64,000 nt of DNA from Nymphalis io (GCF_905147045.1 NC_065896.1:893001-957000); one strand, 5' to 3'; positions 46,530-57,639 are shown, counted from the stretch's first letter. Translations and numbers: made by a program. The notes: generated by a model not told the origin, from the letters alone.

Positions 46530-46678
46530 TTAGCGCGATGCTGAATTATATTTCTTCACACAAAAAGTTTTACAAAAGGCTTGGGCAAATGCATCTCTAA
46601 AGAGATATTTGTTTGCGTCAATTTTAAAGTCTATGCTATTCAGACGAGCACTTAAGTTTAACTTAGAAAGCACTTGAC
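46530..46678 (-). CDS. Terminal coding exon of an unknown gene
   Basis: After a TTTTCATAG acceptor on the minus strand, the exon enters in phase 1 and encodes QVLSKLNLSARLNSIDFKID, continuing through an acidic-aromatic stretch (KYLFRDAFAQAFCKTFCV) to a TAA at 46,530. There are no internal stops and the composition is protein-like. About 80-140 bases upstream, a possible first exon (MDSFYKL, then a hydrophobic run) is in view, but I could not join the two in phase. The exon lies 540 bp from the start of the plus-strand gene at 47,221, so the two could share a divergent promoter. Confidence 0.4.
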
Positions 46679-47220
46679 CTATGAAAACAATTTTTGCAGA
46701 AAACCAACACATATATTGCTAGTCAAAGGTGCTATTATTAGTCAATACTAACTTAAATATTATTTCTATAAAAAACAAATAAGCAATTACCAGTTTATAA
46801 AAGCTATCCATCAAAAGGCAGCCGAATTATATATTATACTGTAGGTAAGCGGTATATATTTATCATTATATAATGTAGTGATGATGATTTAGCAAAATAT
46901 TGTTAAAGGCTTGGTTCGTCAGGTAAAAGGCTGACCGATTAATGAAGTGAATAATTAATCCCGTTAACGTAATTTTGTCTAACAAACCAAACACTAAATC
47001 TGCATAATATAATTAAGTTAAATCAAGATAATACTAATTTATGGAATATATTTTTTTTAATAATATTACTAATAATTGTTGAAATGGATTTTGATTTCTA
47101 AAAAGGTTTATTTATATATTACAATTATTGACAGCTGTCACTTATTCATTGATATATTAATTTTATTTACTTATATTTGACCAGAGGAATTAACAATATT
47201 AAGTATATAAGTCTTTGCTA

Positions 47221-50200
47221 ATGGATCAAGGCAAAGAAGGAACATATATTTATAATGAAACAGAATCTGCAGTATTAAGCGAAAACTCTGATAAAATATC
47301 TGATAAAGAACTTGTAAATGCATCATCAATTTCATTTGAAGACAATGATTGTGGAGAACCTATGTCTAAGCAACGCTTAGTATTAGACTTTACGCCAGTT
47401 GATCATATCGATAATGATGATATTCAAAAAAAATGCTGCGCGTTCTGGGATTTTGTAAATAGCCATCCGGAATTAGATGATCTTATTGTTAATCCTGTTA
47501 GTAGATTACCTATATAATATGTACCTTCTCAAATATTTTGTATAATACCACAGGGTCAATAACCGGATAGACGGAAAGCCTCGATATTCTATCGCCAAAC
47601 AGTAAACTGACTATTGTTGTGTTCTGATTTGAAGGGTGAGTGAGCCAGTGTTATTACAGGCACAAGAGATATGACATCCTAGATACCAAAGTTCGTGGCG
47701 CAATGGATAAAGGAACGGTGAGGGATGGTTAATATTTCTTAAAGCGCTAATGTGGCGGTGGTGACCACTTACCGTCAGGCGGCTCATTTGTCTGTCATAT
47801 CATATTTTATGCGCAAATACGATACGAACTTTTGTTGTGTAGTTAGAGGACTTAGTCTAGAAATATTATTTAAAGCGAGGTGCTTCAGTATTTTTTGACA
47901 TGCTCGCTTAATCATAAATATCATTCTATTCGACAACTTAATGCCCTGTGAAAATGAAAAGTACCACAATTACCGCTATCTGTCAAAGTTTATGCTACCA
48001 GCTTAAAAATGTATAAATGTAGTATATTATAATGTTTTTACGATATATAATGATAATTTATATAAGATATAATATTGAGTATTATATCCTGCTTGAGTCT
48101 TATAATAGCAAGTTATTGGAAAAGCAATAATAAACTGCGAATTGTTGAAAGTGTCATAACGATTCAGTGGGAACAGTTGAAGCCAATCGAAGCAAAATAA
48201 ACCGTTATCGTGGTGTAACTGAAACCAGTTCGTAGGAAATTTTAGAATTTTTTTATTATACATTCATTTAGTCTTGACTCTCGACGTTTTTGATTCATTG
48301 TTTTTAATTCTAATTTATTTTATTTAATTATAGTCAAAACCTTTTTCGTAATACTTATTTTTTTTTATTGTATGACAAAGAACCGACTTCTGAAGTTCGG
48401 TTTATACAAGTTTGGAAGTCATGGTTATTACATATTATAAACGTGAAAGATTGTAAGGATGTATGATTGTATATTTGTTACCCTTTTACGCAATAACTAC
48501 TGGCCTTAACAAATGAGCTTATACCTGCCACCTCCCATTACACGTAGTGGTAGCCGCGAGCGGAAGCTAGTTATTTAATATTTTTAAACGTTTCATTTAG
48601 AAAGCAGATACTTATAATAGTAGTAAGAAGTCAAATGAGATGATATCTTCATCGAAACATCCGTCAACTGTTGCTGTTGATTTAAAAGAGGAAACAGCTG
48701 TATCTGTTCTTGAGTTTGTAGAAGAAAAGGGTAAGGAATGTCGTTAAACAAACCCTATTTGAATAAAGAATTAAAGAAAGATTAAGTAAAATATTTTTTT
48801 CTTTATATATATTTATTTTTTTATAAAAAAAAGCCGAGATGGCCCTGTGGTAAGAACGCGTGAATCTTAACCGATGATCGTGGGTTCATACCCGGGCAAG
48901 CACCACTGAATTTTCATGTGCTTAATTTGTGATTATAATTCATCTCGTGCTTTACGGTGAAGGAAAACATCGTGAGGAAACCTGCATGTGTCTAATTTCA
49001 CTGAAATTCTGCCACATGTGAATTCTACCAACCCGCATTGGAGCAGCGTGGTGAAATAAGCTCCAAACCTTCTTCTCAAAAAGAGGAGAGGAGGCCTTTA
49101 GCCCAGCAGTGGGACATTCACAGGCTGTTACGGATATATATTTTATACGAACAAGAATTCAGTATATAAACATTATAAAAAATATTTTATCGTTCCTTAT
49201 ATACTTCTTAATTTAATATAAGTAAGAAATGGTGACTGCATCATTTCTTATGTAATTTGACGACATATTTAAATAAACCACTGGTTCATTATAAGTTCAG
49301 AATGTACATAATGAACGATAATAATAACCGATGATTCCGAGTTGAAACCTGGGCAAGCAACGTTGAATTGCCGTGTGCTTAATTTGTGTTTATAATTCAT
49401 CTCCTGCTTATCGGTAAAGGAAAACATCGTGAGGATGTAGGTTGCATGTGGTGAATGAAAATCTGTCACTTGTATCCACCAACCCGCATTCCAGCAGCGT
49501 GGTTGAGTAAACTCCAAACCCTCTCCTCAAAAAGATGGCCTTAGCCCAGCAGTGGGATATTTACAGGCTGTAATGCTTACTTTACTTAAAATTTTATATA
49601 TCTTGCATGCAAATCAAAGAATTACAACTCTATGCTATTATCAGTTATTTAATCTTGTAGTGACCGTTATCATGTTTAATCTTAAATACAACATCAATTT
49701 TAAGATCTCATCAGTCGTGCATTTAAATCAAAAATGGCGTCTTCATTTTGCGATGAGGAATTAAAGGATTACTCCGACGAATGCCTCCCTAAGGCGAGAA
49801 AAGGTAAATGTTCGTGAAGACAAAGGGTGGAAGTAGGAAGGTTCAAACAATTGTCCTAATTGGAATCATGAGCTGAGTGGGCTTATCAACTTGGAAACGT
49901 CAGAATAAGTAGACGGGTAATTAGTAAGACAAATATGACAGCGTAAGTGTCTCGTATGACACTTAGGATCATATTGAAGAGCCAAATCAAATCGTTTACG
50001 ACGGCAGGCCGTAGAACTTATTTACCAAAATTGCATTTTGGGGTACTTTAAGTTGAAATTTTAGCTTTATTATTTTTATGTTATTATATGTTATGGGCAA
50101 TATTTATTTCGTGAAGTAATTGCATTTTGTTATTTTTAGGTCAAAATGTCAAGGTGAAAAGAAATAAAAAATATAAAAATGGAAAGGAAGACTCGCCTCA

Positions 50201-53200
50201 AACATCTGCTGCACGCAAAATGTGCGAAATGCTCCATAAATGGGACTTAGAACATCCAAAGTGAGACAAAATCAAATTAATTATGTTCGATATTAATTAA
50301 TTTTGTCAATATATTTTTATTTTGAACTTATATTATAAGGAAATATGGTTTTAAGTATATTGATAATAAAGTAAGCGCCTTTTATTTGGATGATATTTTA
50401 TTTTGTTGAAGTAATATATCTTCGCCGTGAGTGGCCGTAGCTTTATGTTTTATATATAAAGCATTATATAATAATATTAATATTTTTCTTAATTATTGAT
50501 TCTTACAGATCTATGTGCCCACCGGGGCCTGTACCAGCACCAGGTTTTAAAGAGGCTATGTAACAAATCCATACAAAAAATTGTTGTTGTTGTTTCATCA
50601 TTCGAAATTCATTATAATAACAATAAAATAAAAATATAAATTACTAATGTTTATTGTAAACCTCTGTCATTATATATTTTTAAACCATATATTATATTAT
50701 AAAATTAGTAAGTCTTGTATTATTTATAAAAGGTTTTACTTTTTAAGTTTATCTAAAGTGTTGTCCCTGAAAATTTGCAAATTATCACAAACCTAATGGT
50801 TTGTTATAATTCAAAGCCCATTAATAAATCACTTCAATACGACGGTTATTTAGTTTAAATTTATTTAATATAGCACAATATTGCATTGGCGATCGAATTT
50901 AAACATTTAATTATAGTACTATGCCTCTTTTTACTTAGACTTAGAGACGGCCTTTTGAAAATCTGTAAAAATTTTAAGTATCTACCAACCACGTCAACCG
51001 GCTCGTCAGTCGTCGATTATACAGACCACATGTACGAGAAACATTTACAGACAGAGAGCTGGTTCTTCCTCACTGGCGTAGCCAGTCCGGGTACGGGCCT
51101 CGGGCCCTTTACCCGGGCTGATCCTCACCGGCAAGTACTACTTGCCGTGACATATGATTTTTTCGGGCCAGAGTCTCAATGACCCAGTGGCTAAAACATT
51201 TACAGTGTTTGTGTACATTTACATGTTTTAGTTACTAAATCGATCAATAGATGGGGTTAATTAATTTATTCGATTTTCTGAATCGCGCTATCTTTTTTCA
51301 AAATAAATACTATTAGGTTTGTAATACATTTTATTAAAATGTCTTTGTTTTGGGAAGTGGTGTTTTTATTCAGTTATAGTAATTGGAGATATTTTTATAA
51401 CTTCAACACTTATCAATTTAATACCTGCTACTCATACGCTTAAATATATAAAATAATTTAATTTTAATCAAGGAGTTTTCACTCCGCAATCCTGCAAACA
51501 TAAAAAATTAAATTTAATAAAACAGCTTCATGATGACGCAGTCATGTTTTATTAAAAGTAGATTAGTTACAACTAAAACTATTTATTCAGATCTTTAATG
51601 GTTTTTATTTATAAGAATATAATCACCAAAAAGTTTTTTAATGACAAATTCATCAGATGTCTTAACGAATATTTTTCTTACATACATTAAATGTTTCTCA
51701 AAGTTTTATTTAAAAAAAAAAATAGCTACGAAATATTCAAAAGACAATATTAAATTCAATGGTATATAAAGCTAATTAATTATCCATTCGAATAAATGTT
51801 AAAATTACCGATCATCAAAGATATCAAAAGGCCAAAGGACGTTTGCAAGTAAGCCTTAATTTTATTAATAATTAAATTAATATTGAATTTTAAAAGTAAC
51901 AGCAACAGCCTGTAAATGTCCCACTGTTGGACTAAGGCCTCGTCTCCCTTTTTAGGAGAAGGTTTTGGAGCTCATTCGACCACGCTACTGTGGTTTGGTA
52001 GAATACACACGTGGAAGAATTTCAGTGAAATTAGACACATGCAGGTTTCATCACGATATTTTCCTTCACCGACAAGCACGAGATGAATTATAAACACAAA
52101 TTAAGCACATGAAAATTCAATGGTGCTTGCCCGAGTTTAAACCCACGATTCTCTATTAAGATTCACGCGTTCTAACCACTAGGCCATCTCGGCTCTTAAT
52201 TGGATCATAATAAATCTTATTGAATCATAAAGCAGATTTATATATTCATAAGAAACAGCGACTACTAATTTGTAGGGCTTAATATTTTATCAAGTCTTAA
52301 AAAAATCTAATATAAACAGACCTATACATTGAATCGAGATATAAATAGACTGTTGTTCTGCTCGTCTGATTAAGACTCAAGTGATCGTGCAAATAAAAAC
52401 ACAAAACAGCAAAACTTGGCAAAACAGCAGTACTTGGAATTGTTGTGTTCCAGTTTGAAGGGTGAGTGAGCCAGTGTAATTACAGGCACAAGGGACATAA
52501 CATCTTAGTTCCCAAGGTTGGTGACGCATTGGTGATGTAAGCAATGGTTAACATTTCTTACAATACCAATGTCTAAGGGCGTTGGTAACCACTTACCATC
52601 AGGTGGCCCATATGCTCGTCCGCCTTCCTTTACTATGAAAAAAAAAATACAGCAATGCAAAAAAACAACTTTACAACTAAACTACTACTAAAAAAACGCT
52701 CAAGATACATTCTAATATTATTTAAAAAGCGAAATTGAGTTTGTTTGTTACGTCAATCGATTATCATAATATTTCGCATATACGTTATCAGGGGTACAGA
52801 GAAACAACAGACATATAACGAAAAACATAGCGTATCTACACTACCCCCCTTCGCACACACTTCATAAAAACAAATAAACCAATAAGGCAACGAATGATAT
52901 ATATGAGATAAGCGCTTCCAGTTTCCTTAAGTATATTTCATTGTAAGAACTTGATATCACGCAATGCTCGTAAAGTCAAACAATTTCCGGCCATGGCGAG
53001 CATCTGTCAATATTCTTGTTGCCAGATTAAAAATGTACATTATTATTGTTTAATACAAAGAACGGCAGGCTCTCCAGTAATATTTAATAACAATTTGTAT
53101 TATGTACATCTAATATTCTATATTACAATCTGTTTGAGTATTACATCCTCTTCTAAACTTTGCATTTGATAAACTAATACAGATGCCGTCCGATCTGTAA

Positions 53201-56200
53201 AAGTCGTAGACGAGAATGGAAGGGAGAAGTTCATAAGACATCAGCTGAACTCATACTTGAAAGGAAGCCTTTACAAGACTGTTTCAAAAGATGGCCATCT
53301 GTGAGTATTATTTTAAGTAACAACCTGTGAATGTCCCATTGCTGGATTTAGGCCTCTTCTCCTTTTTGAGGAAAAGGTTTTGGAGGTTGTTCCACTACGC
53401 TTCTCCAATGCGGGTTGGTGGAATTCACATGTGGCTGCATTTCAGTGAAGTTAGACACATTCAGGTTTTCTCACGATGTTTTCCATCCATCCATTCCATC
53501 AAACACGAAATGAATTATAAACACAAATTAAGTACATAAAAATTCAGTAAAGCTTGCCCGGGTTTGAAACCACGATCATCGGTTAAGATTCACGCTTTCT
53601 AACCACTGGGCCATCTCGGCTTATTATTTACTAAAGATATTTTCAAAAGAAGCTACGTCATATTTAGTTGAAGTGCTTACCATCTGATAATATACCTCTG
53701 GGCATTAGCGTGCTTAACGGTGTAGAAGACGTCGTAAGGAAACCTGCATATTTCGAATGAAAATCTGCTGCATTTGTAAATCCTCTTCCTTGTAGTAGAG
53801 CGAGCTAAGCTTCAAACTTTCTCAAGGAGGGAAGGCCTTAGACTAGTAATATATTTACAGCGTATTATTATATACATATTATAATGATATATACCAGCTC
53901 AAAATATACCAGCAATAGAAAGTTCTAGAAAATATATTTAAGACTACAGATTAGAGAGATTAAGAAAGCTTTTTAAAATATTTTACTTATGAATTCCTTT
54001 TTTAAAGTTTGTTTTCGAAGTAAAAAAAAATATATTACATTTTTTTTTATAGAATAGGAAGGCGGACGAGCGTATGGGCCACCTGATGGTAAGTATTACT
54101 GGTGGTAGGGCTTTGTGCAAGCTCGTCTGGGTAGGTACCACCCACTCATCAGATATTCTACCGCAAAACAGCAATACTTGATATTGTTGTGTTCCGGTTT
54201 GAAGGGTGAGTGAGCCAGTGTAATTACAGGCACAAGGGACATAAAATCTTAGTTCCCAAGGTTGGTGGCGCATTGGATATGTAAGCGATGGTTGACATTT
54301 CTTACAATGCCAATGTCTAAGAGCGTTGGTGACCACTTACCATCAGGTGGCCCATATGCTCGTCCGCCTTCCTATTCTATAAAAAAAAAAAAAAAGTGGT
54401 CAACAACACCCATAGAAATGTTAACCATCGCTTACATCAACAATGCGCCACCAATCTTGGGAACTAAGATTTTATGTCCCTTGTGCCTGTTATTATATTT
54501 AATAATCGGTTTTCTACAGAATATATTTCGGAGAGTGTGCCCTGGAACTATTTAATTTGGTTCCTCCGTCACCTTTTTACCATAGAACTGCGAGGCATCG
54601 TAAAGATCTGCAGCCGTACGTTGTTGATGTATCTAAGACACGTACGAAACGAATCGCTTCCTCGTTTCTGATACGCACCGCTAAGATCTGGAATACCCTA
54701 CCGACCGCCGTTTTTTCCACCACCTACAATATGGGTACCTTCAAGTCTAGAGTGAATAGGCATCTTCTAGGCAAGCGCGCTCCATCTTAGACTGTATCAT
54801 CACTTTCCATCAGGTGTGATAACAGTCAAGCGCTAGCTTATATATTAAAAAAAAAAAAACATAAATAATATAAAATTTATTATTTCAAGTAACATCAAGT
54901 TTTATAATAGAGTAAATTATATAAACCAGTACAATCCGGTTCTCGGTGGTTTTCTTCAACTAGTAATACAATTTGCCTCGTGAAGTCGACACAAAAGTAA
55001 CTTCTTGGAGTTTGTTTTGCCTTTTCCGCTCCTCCTGTCAATTGAACTTTTGTATCTATTTTGAAAATACTGCGTTCGAACTTCTATCCAAGCTAACGGG
55101 AATAATATATATTTACTTAGTTTTTTTTTTGGAGGAATAATTATATGTAATGGTGATTTTCGATTATTTATATGATCATTTTTAAATGTAACTGCCATTT
55201 ATATGCAATACCAGTTTCATTTAAAATATATTCAGCTTAATTCCAGCAATCAAAGTTCTTCTCTGTAATAGTGTGAAAGTGTATAGAAAGTTTTATAATG
55301 AAAATTATTTAAATAAGGCCACAATATTTACAGCTTTAATAAAATCTTGTTTAGAGTGTGATTTGTTAAAGAATGCCGTGTCTTCTTTCGAATGACAAAG
55401 CATTGATGACAAATATAGAAATCAGTGCTTAACTAAAATCCGCTAAACAAAGTTTACAAGTAAGAATGTACGTACTTGTATTCGTCATACTAACTCACGC
55501 TGGATCTTACAATAAAACATAATAATTCTTAATTATTTACTGAAGTTTATAAAGAACTTACTAGATACCATTAAATTAGTATCTTACGGTCCATACCTAC
55601 TCTTAAGAAAAAGGAGCATATTCCACTATTCACACTTGGACCACTCCAAGACGGGTTGCTGAAAACATATTTAAGAGGATATCATCCAACAATTTTCTAA
55701 TGATTGTTAAATGATTTGTTTCTTTTCAAATAAACATTATGTATATATAAAGGAAAAAATCTGGTACGTAATAGCGCTCGAATAGAAATAGTCCGATATA
55801 TTATATTAATATTTACGGATCTATACACTGCCATATTGGCGTTCGTTTGTTTACTAATATGAATACTCTTGGAGTACAACGCCTCGCTTCACGCCCATGC
55901 CCCGTCGCGCCGCTGTTGTATTACCGCCGGCCGGCGCGGCGACGCGACGTGGTAAGTCTAGCGCGAAGGACCTGTTTGACGTCTAGATTAATTAATACAT
56001 TACAATTGTTCACGTCAAAATGATTATTTCAGAAAGTTCACGCCAACAGCCTCTGTCCTCTGTTTGCAAGGAAACATCGCATAGTGATAAATGAACGGAA
56101 CGCAAGCTTACCTCCGAACATCGTACGAATTTGTCAAACACCGTTGGACGACCAAGTTGATACACCATATATAAAGTTCGCAGAAATGGCAAAGAAATTA

Positions 56201-56610
56201 GGTGAGGAAACGTTAAAATATTCTGTCACAGGTTCACTCATAAGTATCTTCTTTTTATTGGCTGGTTTGTCTATCTTTTATGGCTACGATTTCAAATGCC
56301 TGACCAAAAAAATGTTATAGGATAGCTCAATCGGAAAAATCTATAACATATCCAGCACATTGAACTAGTGTCTCTTGAGAATGCGTGCGGTAACTAAAAT
56401 CAGTCAGAACTACTTTTTTTTATAACAGGTGCATGGGATGCAATCAAAAGTTGCTGTGTATTTTGCAATTGTGGAATTTGTTGCGCGTGCAGCCCGCGCA
56501 GTTACGAATTCCGTGCAGAGTCATGGGACCAGTTGCTTGCGAGTATGCGCAAATTTGATGCTCGAGTAAAACAGTGTATACCTATGCAAATTATGTATGA
56601 CATATCATGA
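47221..56610 (+). CDS. Unknown eight-exon host gene, 381 aa model
   Basis: Exons: 47,221-47,496; 48,601-48,730; 49,705-49,803; 50,140-50,260; 50,509-50,559; 53,183-53,300; 56,033-56,201; 56,429-56,610. All introns are GT-AG, and the phases (0,1,1,2,2,0,1) agree at all seven junctions. The ATG is the first in frame after an upstream TAA. The N-terminus is acidic and Ser/Asn-rich (MDQGKEGTYIYNETESAVL). The middle is basic, with CRPICKSRRREWKG opening exon 6. The last exon starts with a Cys cluster, CCVFCNCGICCAC (residues 330-342), suggesting lipidation or metal binding. A K-C-HP motif occurs twice (KKCCAFWDFVNSHPE; KMCEMLHKWDLEHPK). Weak points are the exon 1 donor CCT|GTTAGT and exon 5 donor AT|GTAACA; without the latter, translation stops at 50,566. 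I recognise no family. Confidence 0.6.
47580..47795 (+). mobile_element. SINE-B, diverged, in intron 1
   Basis: TTGTTGTGTTCTGATTTGAA, GTGAGCCAGTGTTATTACAG and CCACTTACCGTCAGGCGG. It lies in the intron after exon 1 of the gene model. Confidence 0.65.
48431..48570 (+). mobile_element. Helitron-like element next to exon 2
   Basis: CATATTATAAACGTGAAAGA, TTTGTTACCCTTTTACGC, and a 3' end GTAGCCGCGAGCGGAAGCTA followed by G. Its CTAG end is 30 bases upstream of the exon 2 start at 48,601. Confidence 0.55.
48833..49134 (+). mobile_element. SINE-A, full length, in intron 2
   Basis: GCCGAGATGGCCCTGTGG (A box altered), B box GGGTTCATACCC, and 3' end GGCCTTTAGCCCAGCAGTGG. Well preserved apart from the box changes. 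Confidence 0.88.
49322..49574 (+). mobile_element. SINE-A, diverged, lacking the A box
   Basis: It starts at ATAATAACCGATGATTCCG and ends GCCCAGCAGTGGGATATTTA. It ends 130 bases before exon 3. Confidence 0.75.
50977..51008 (-). mobile_element. SINE-C head scrap
   Basis: GTATCTACCAACCACGTCAA, then CCGGCTCGTC, is the complement of the SINE-C tRNA-like head. It is in intron 5 of the gene model. Confidence 0.55.
51072..51147. repeat. Three consecutive GC-rich hairpins
   Basis: Within 76 bases: ACTGGC-GTA-GCCAGT (51,072-51,086); CCGGGTA (51,087-51,093) with TACCCGG (51,110-51,116); CGGCAAGTA-C-TACTTGCCG (51,129-51,147). The surrounding 51,045-51,180 is GC-rich. It may be a piece of an unknown element or a structured RNA. 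Confidence 0.55.
51900..52193 (-). mobile_element. SINE-A, full length, minus strand
   Basis: It runs from CAACAGCCTGTAAATGTCCC to CCACTAGGCCATCTCGGC. The B box is degraded (GAGTTTAAACCCACGATTC). Confidence 0.87.
52415..52650 (+). mobile_element. SINE-B, 5'-truncated
   Basis: It begins in the AAACAGCAGTACTTGGAATT block and keeps the CCACTTACCATCAGGTGG hairpin and A tail. Confidence 0.82.
52711..52810 (+). mobile_element. Helitron-like fragment
   Basis: TAATATTATTTAAAAAGCGA, then ATTGAGTTTGTTTGTTACG. The 3' hairpin and CTAG end are missing. Confidence 0.4.
53317..53620 (-). mobile_element. SINE-A, full length, in intron 6
   Basis: It starts AGTAACAACCTGTGAATGTC, 16 bases after the exon 6 donor, and ends ACTGGGCCATCTCGGC. 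Confidence 0.87.
53706..53868 (+). mobile_element. SINE-A 3' half, old
   Basis: GCGTGCTTAACGGTGTAGAA, AAGGAAACCTGCATATTTCG and GGAAGGCCTTAGACTAGTAA; strongly diverged. Confidence 0.55.
54040..54500 (-). mobile_element. SINE-B split by another SINE-B
   Basis: The minus-strand halves are 54,040-54,094 (tail to CCACCTGATGGTAAGT) and about 54,395-54,500 (GTGGTCAACAACACCC onward). The copy in between is in the opposite orientation. Confidence 0.78.
54095..54394 (+). mobile_element. SINE-B, full body, nested
   Basis: ACTGGTGGTAGGGCTTTGTG through the hairpin to an A15 tail. The local AAGT on both sides may be a short target duplication, though the A tail makes this uncertain. Confidence 0.87.
54496..54852 (+). 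mobile_element. LINE-K 3' fragment
   Basis: This is a 5'-truncated copy of a LINE different from LINE-J, with the C-terminal ORF end, a 3' hairpin at 54,791-54,826 and an A13 tail. It lies in intron 6 of the gene model. Confidence 0.8.
54557..54790 (+). pseudogene. LINE-K reverse transcriptase C-terminus
   Basis: The open frame of 77 codons contains RHRKDLQPYVVDVSKTRTKR, ASSFLIRTAKIWNTLPTAVF and FKSRVNRHLLGKR, a C-terminal domain common to jockey/CR1-type LINEs. No catalytic region is present. Confidence 0.8.
55879..55951 (+). promoter_or_regulatory. Short CpG island with splice donor, before exon 7
   Basis: GCGCCGCTGTTGTATTACCG is followed by CCGGCCGGCGCGGCGACGCG and then ACGTG|GTAAGTC. 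The stretch is extremely CpG-rich and ends in a good donor 81 bases before exon 7. It could be an alternative promoter and first exon. A frame from the ATG at about 55,897 does not continue in the exon 7 reading frame, so it would be non-coding or encode a short unrelated peptide. Confidence 0.35.
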
Positions 56611-56639
56611 TTAAATTATGTGTGTTAAACTTTAGCACG

Positions 56640-56680
56640 CTTATTTTACCCGAGCGAAGACAGGAAGTCAGGTTAGCTAG
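56640..56680 (+). mobile_element. Helitron-like 3' end in the 3' UTR
   Basis: ACCCGAGCGAAGACAGGAAG, then TCAGGTTAGCTAG before T. The rest of the element is not recognisable. Confidence 0.4.
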
Positions 56681-56687
56681 TAAAAAT

Positions 56688-56693
56688 AATAAA
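56688..56693 (+). terminator. Polyadenylation signal candidate
   Basis: AATAAA lies 78 bases after the stop codon of the plus-strand gene and directly after the Helitron-like end. Confidence 0.45.
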
Positions 56694-56843
56694 AAATAAT
56701 TTATCAAGTATTCTTTATTTTAAAATATAATGATTTAGCAAGCTGCCTGGTTGCTTTTCGCATATGAACGTGAAGCTCTTCTCACACCACAGATCGTTAC
56801 CAGATGTTAACCTGAGTAAAAAGCTGAGATGGCTGAGTAAAAA

Positions 56844-57104
56844 GCCGAGATGGCCGAGTGGTAAGAACGCGTGAATCTTAACCGATGATCGTGGGTTCAA
56901 ACCCGGGCAAGCACCACTTAATTTTCAACTGCTTAATTTGTGATTATAATTCATCTCGTGCTGTATGGTGAAGAAAAACATCGTGAGGAAACCTGCATGT
57001 GTCTAATTTCATTGAAATTCTGCCACATGTGTATTCCACCAACCCGCACTGGAGCAGCGTGGTGGAATTAGCAACATTCGTAACATTCGTAGGCTATTAC
57101 GGAT
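56844..57104 (+). mobile_element. SINE-A with deleted 3' part and repeated head
   Basis: GCCGAGATGGCCGAGTGG, with a B box GGGTTCAAACCC, ends after GGTGGAATTAGCAACATTCG, so the tail block is mostly lost. Just before it, 56,823-56,843 repeats the head start as GCTGAGATGGCTGAGTAAAA. Confidence 0.82.
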
Positions 57105-57409
57105 TCCTAAACATGATTAATCGTTTTTTTTTAATATATATTTTAATATATATATATTTAACCAAACTTAATACAATGAAATTTAGAGTTTACTAAATCG
57201 TCAATTTATATTATGAGATCGGTATTTCTTGAGATCCCTAGAATATCACAAAAATAGATATTAGATTTAGAAATTCTGTTTTTACATTACTGACTACAAG
57301 GGGAAAATATTGAATATTAAAATTAATTTTCCACGAATAAAACATTACTATTACATAGCCTTGATGAAAACGAAAATGGATTTTAAATATGAATTTTATA
57401 AAAGAATTG

Positions 57410-57500
57410 TCTGTCCGGTCATGTCGGACTGAAGCCCCATCGCATTATGTTAGTGAAGGAATAGTGAATGCATTTATGCTCCCTCTATTGGCTATTTTGG
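57410..57500 (+). mobile_element. SINE-D 3' fragment
   Basis: TGTCCGGTCATGTCGGACTG, CCCCATCGCATTATGTTAGT and GAAGGAATAGTGAATGCATT match the SINE-D body. Confidence 0.55.
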
Positions 57501-57639
57501 ATTTATTGATTGAGAAATCAGTATTGAAGATAATATCTTGACATATTGTCAAACTATTTTTAACGATAAACTTTTTTTTTAATTTAAATAATAATCAAGA
57601 TGACTGTTTGACACCACGTACAAACTAGGCCTTGTTTAT

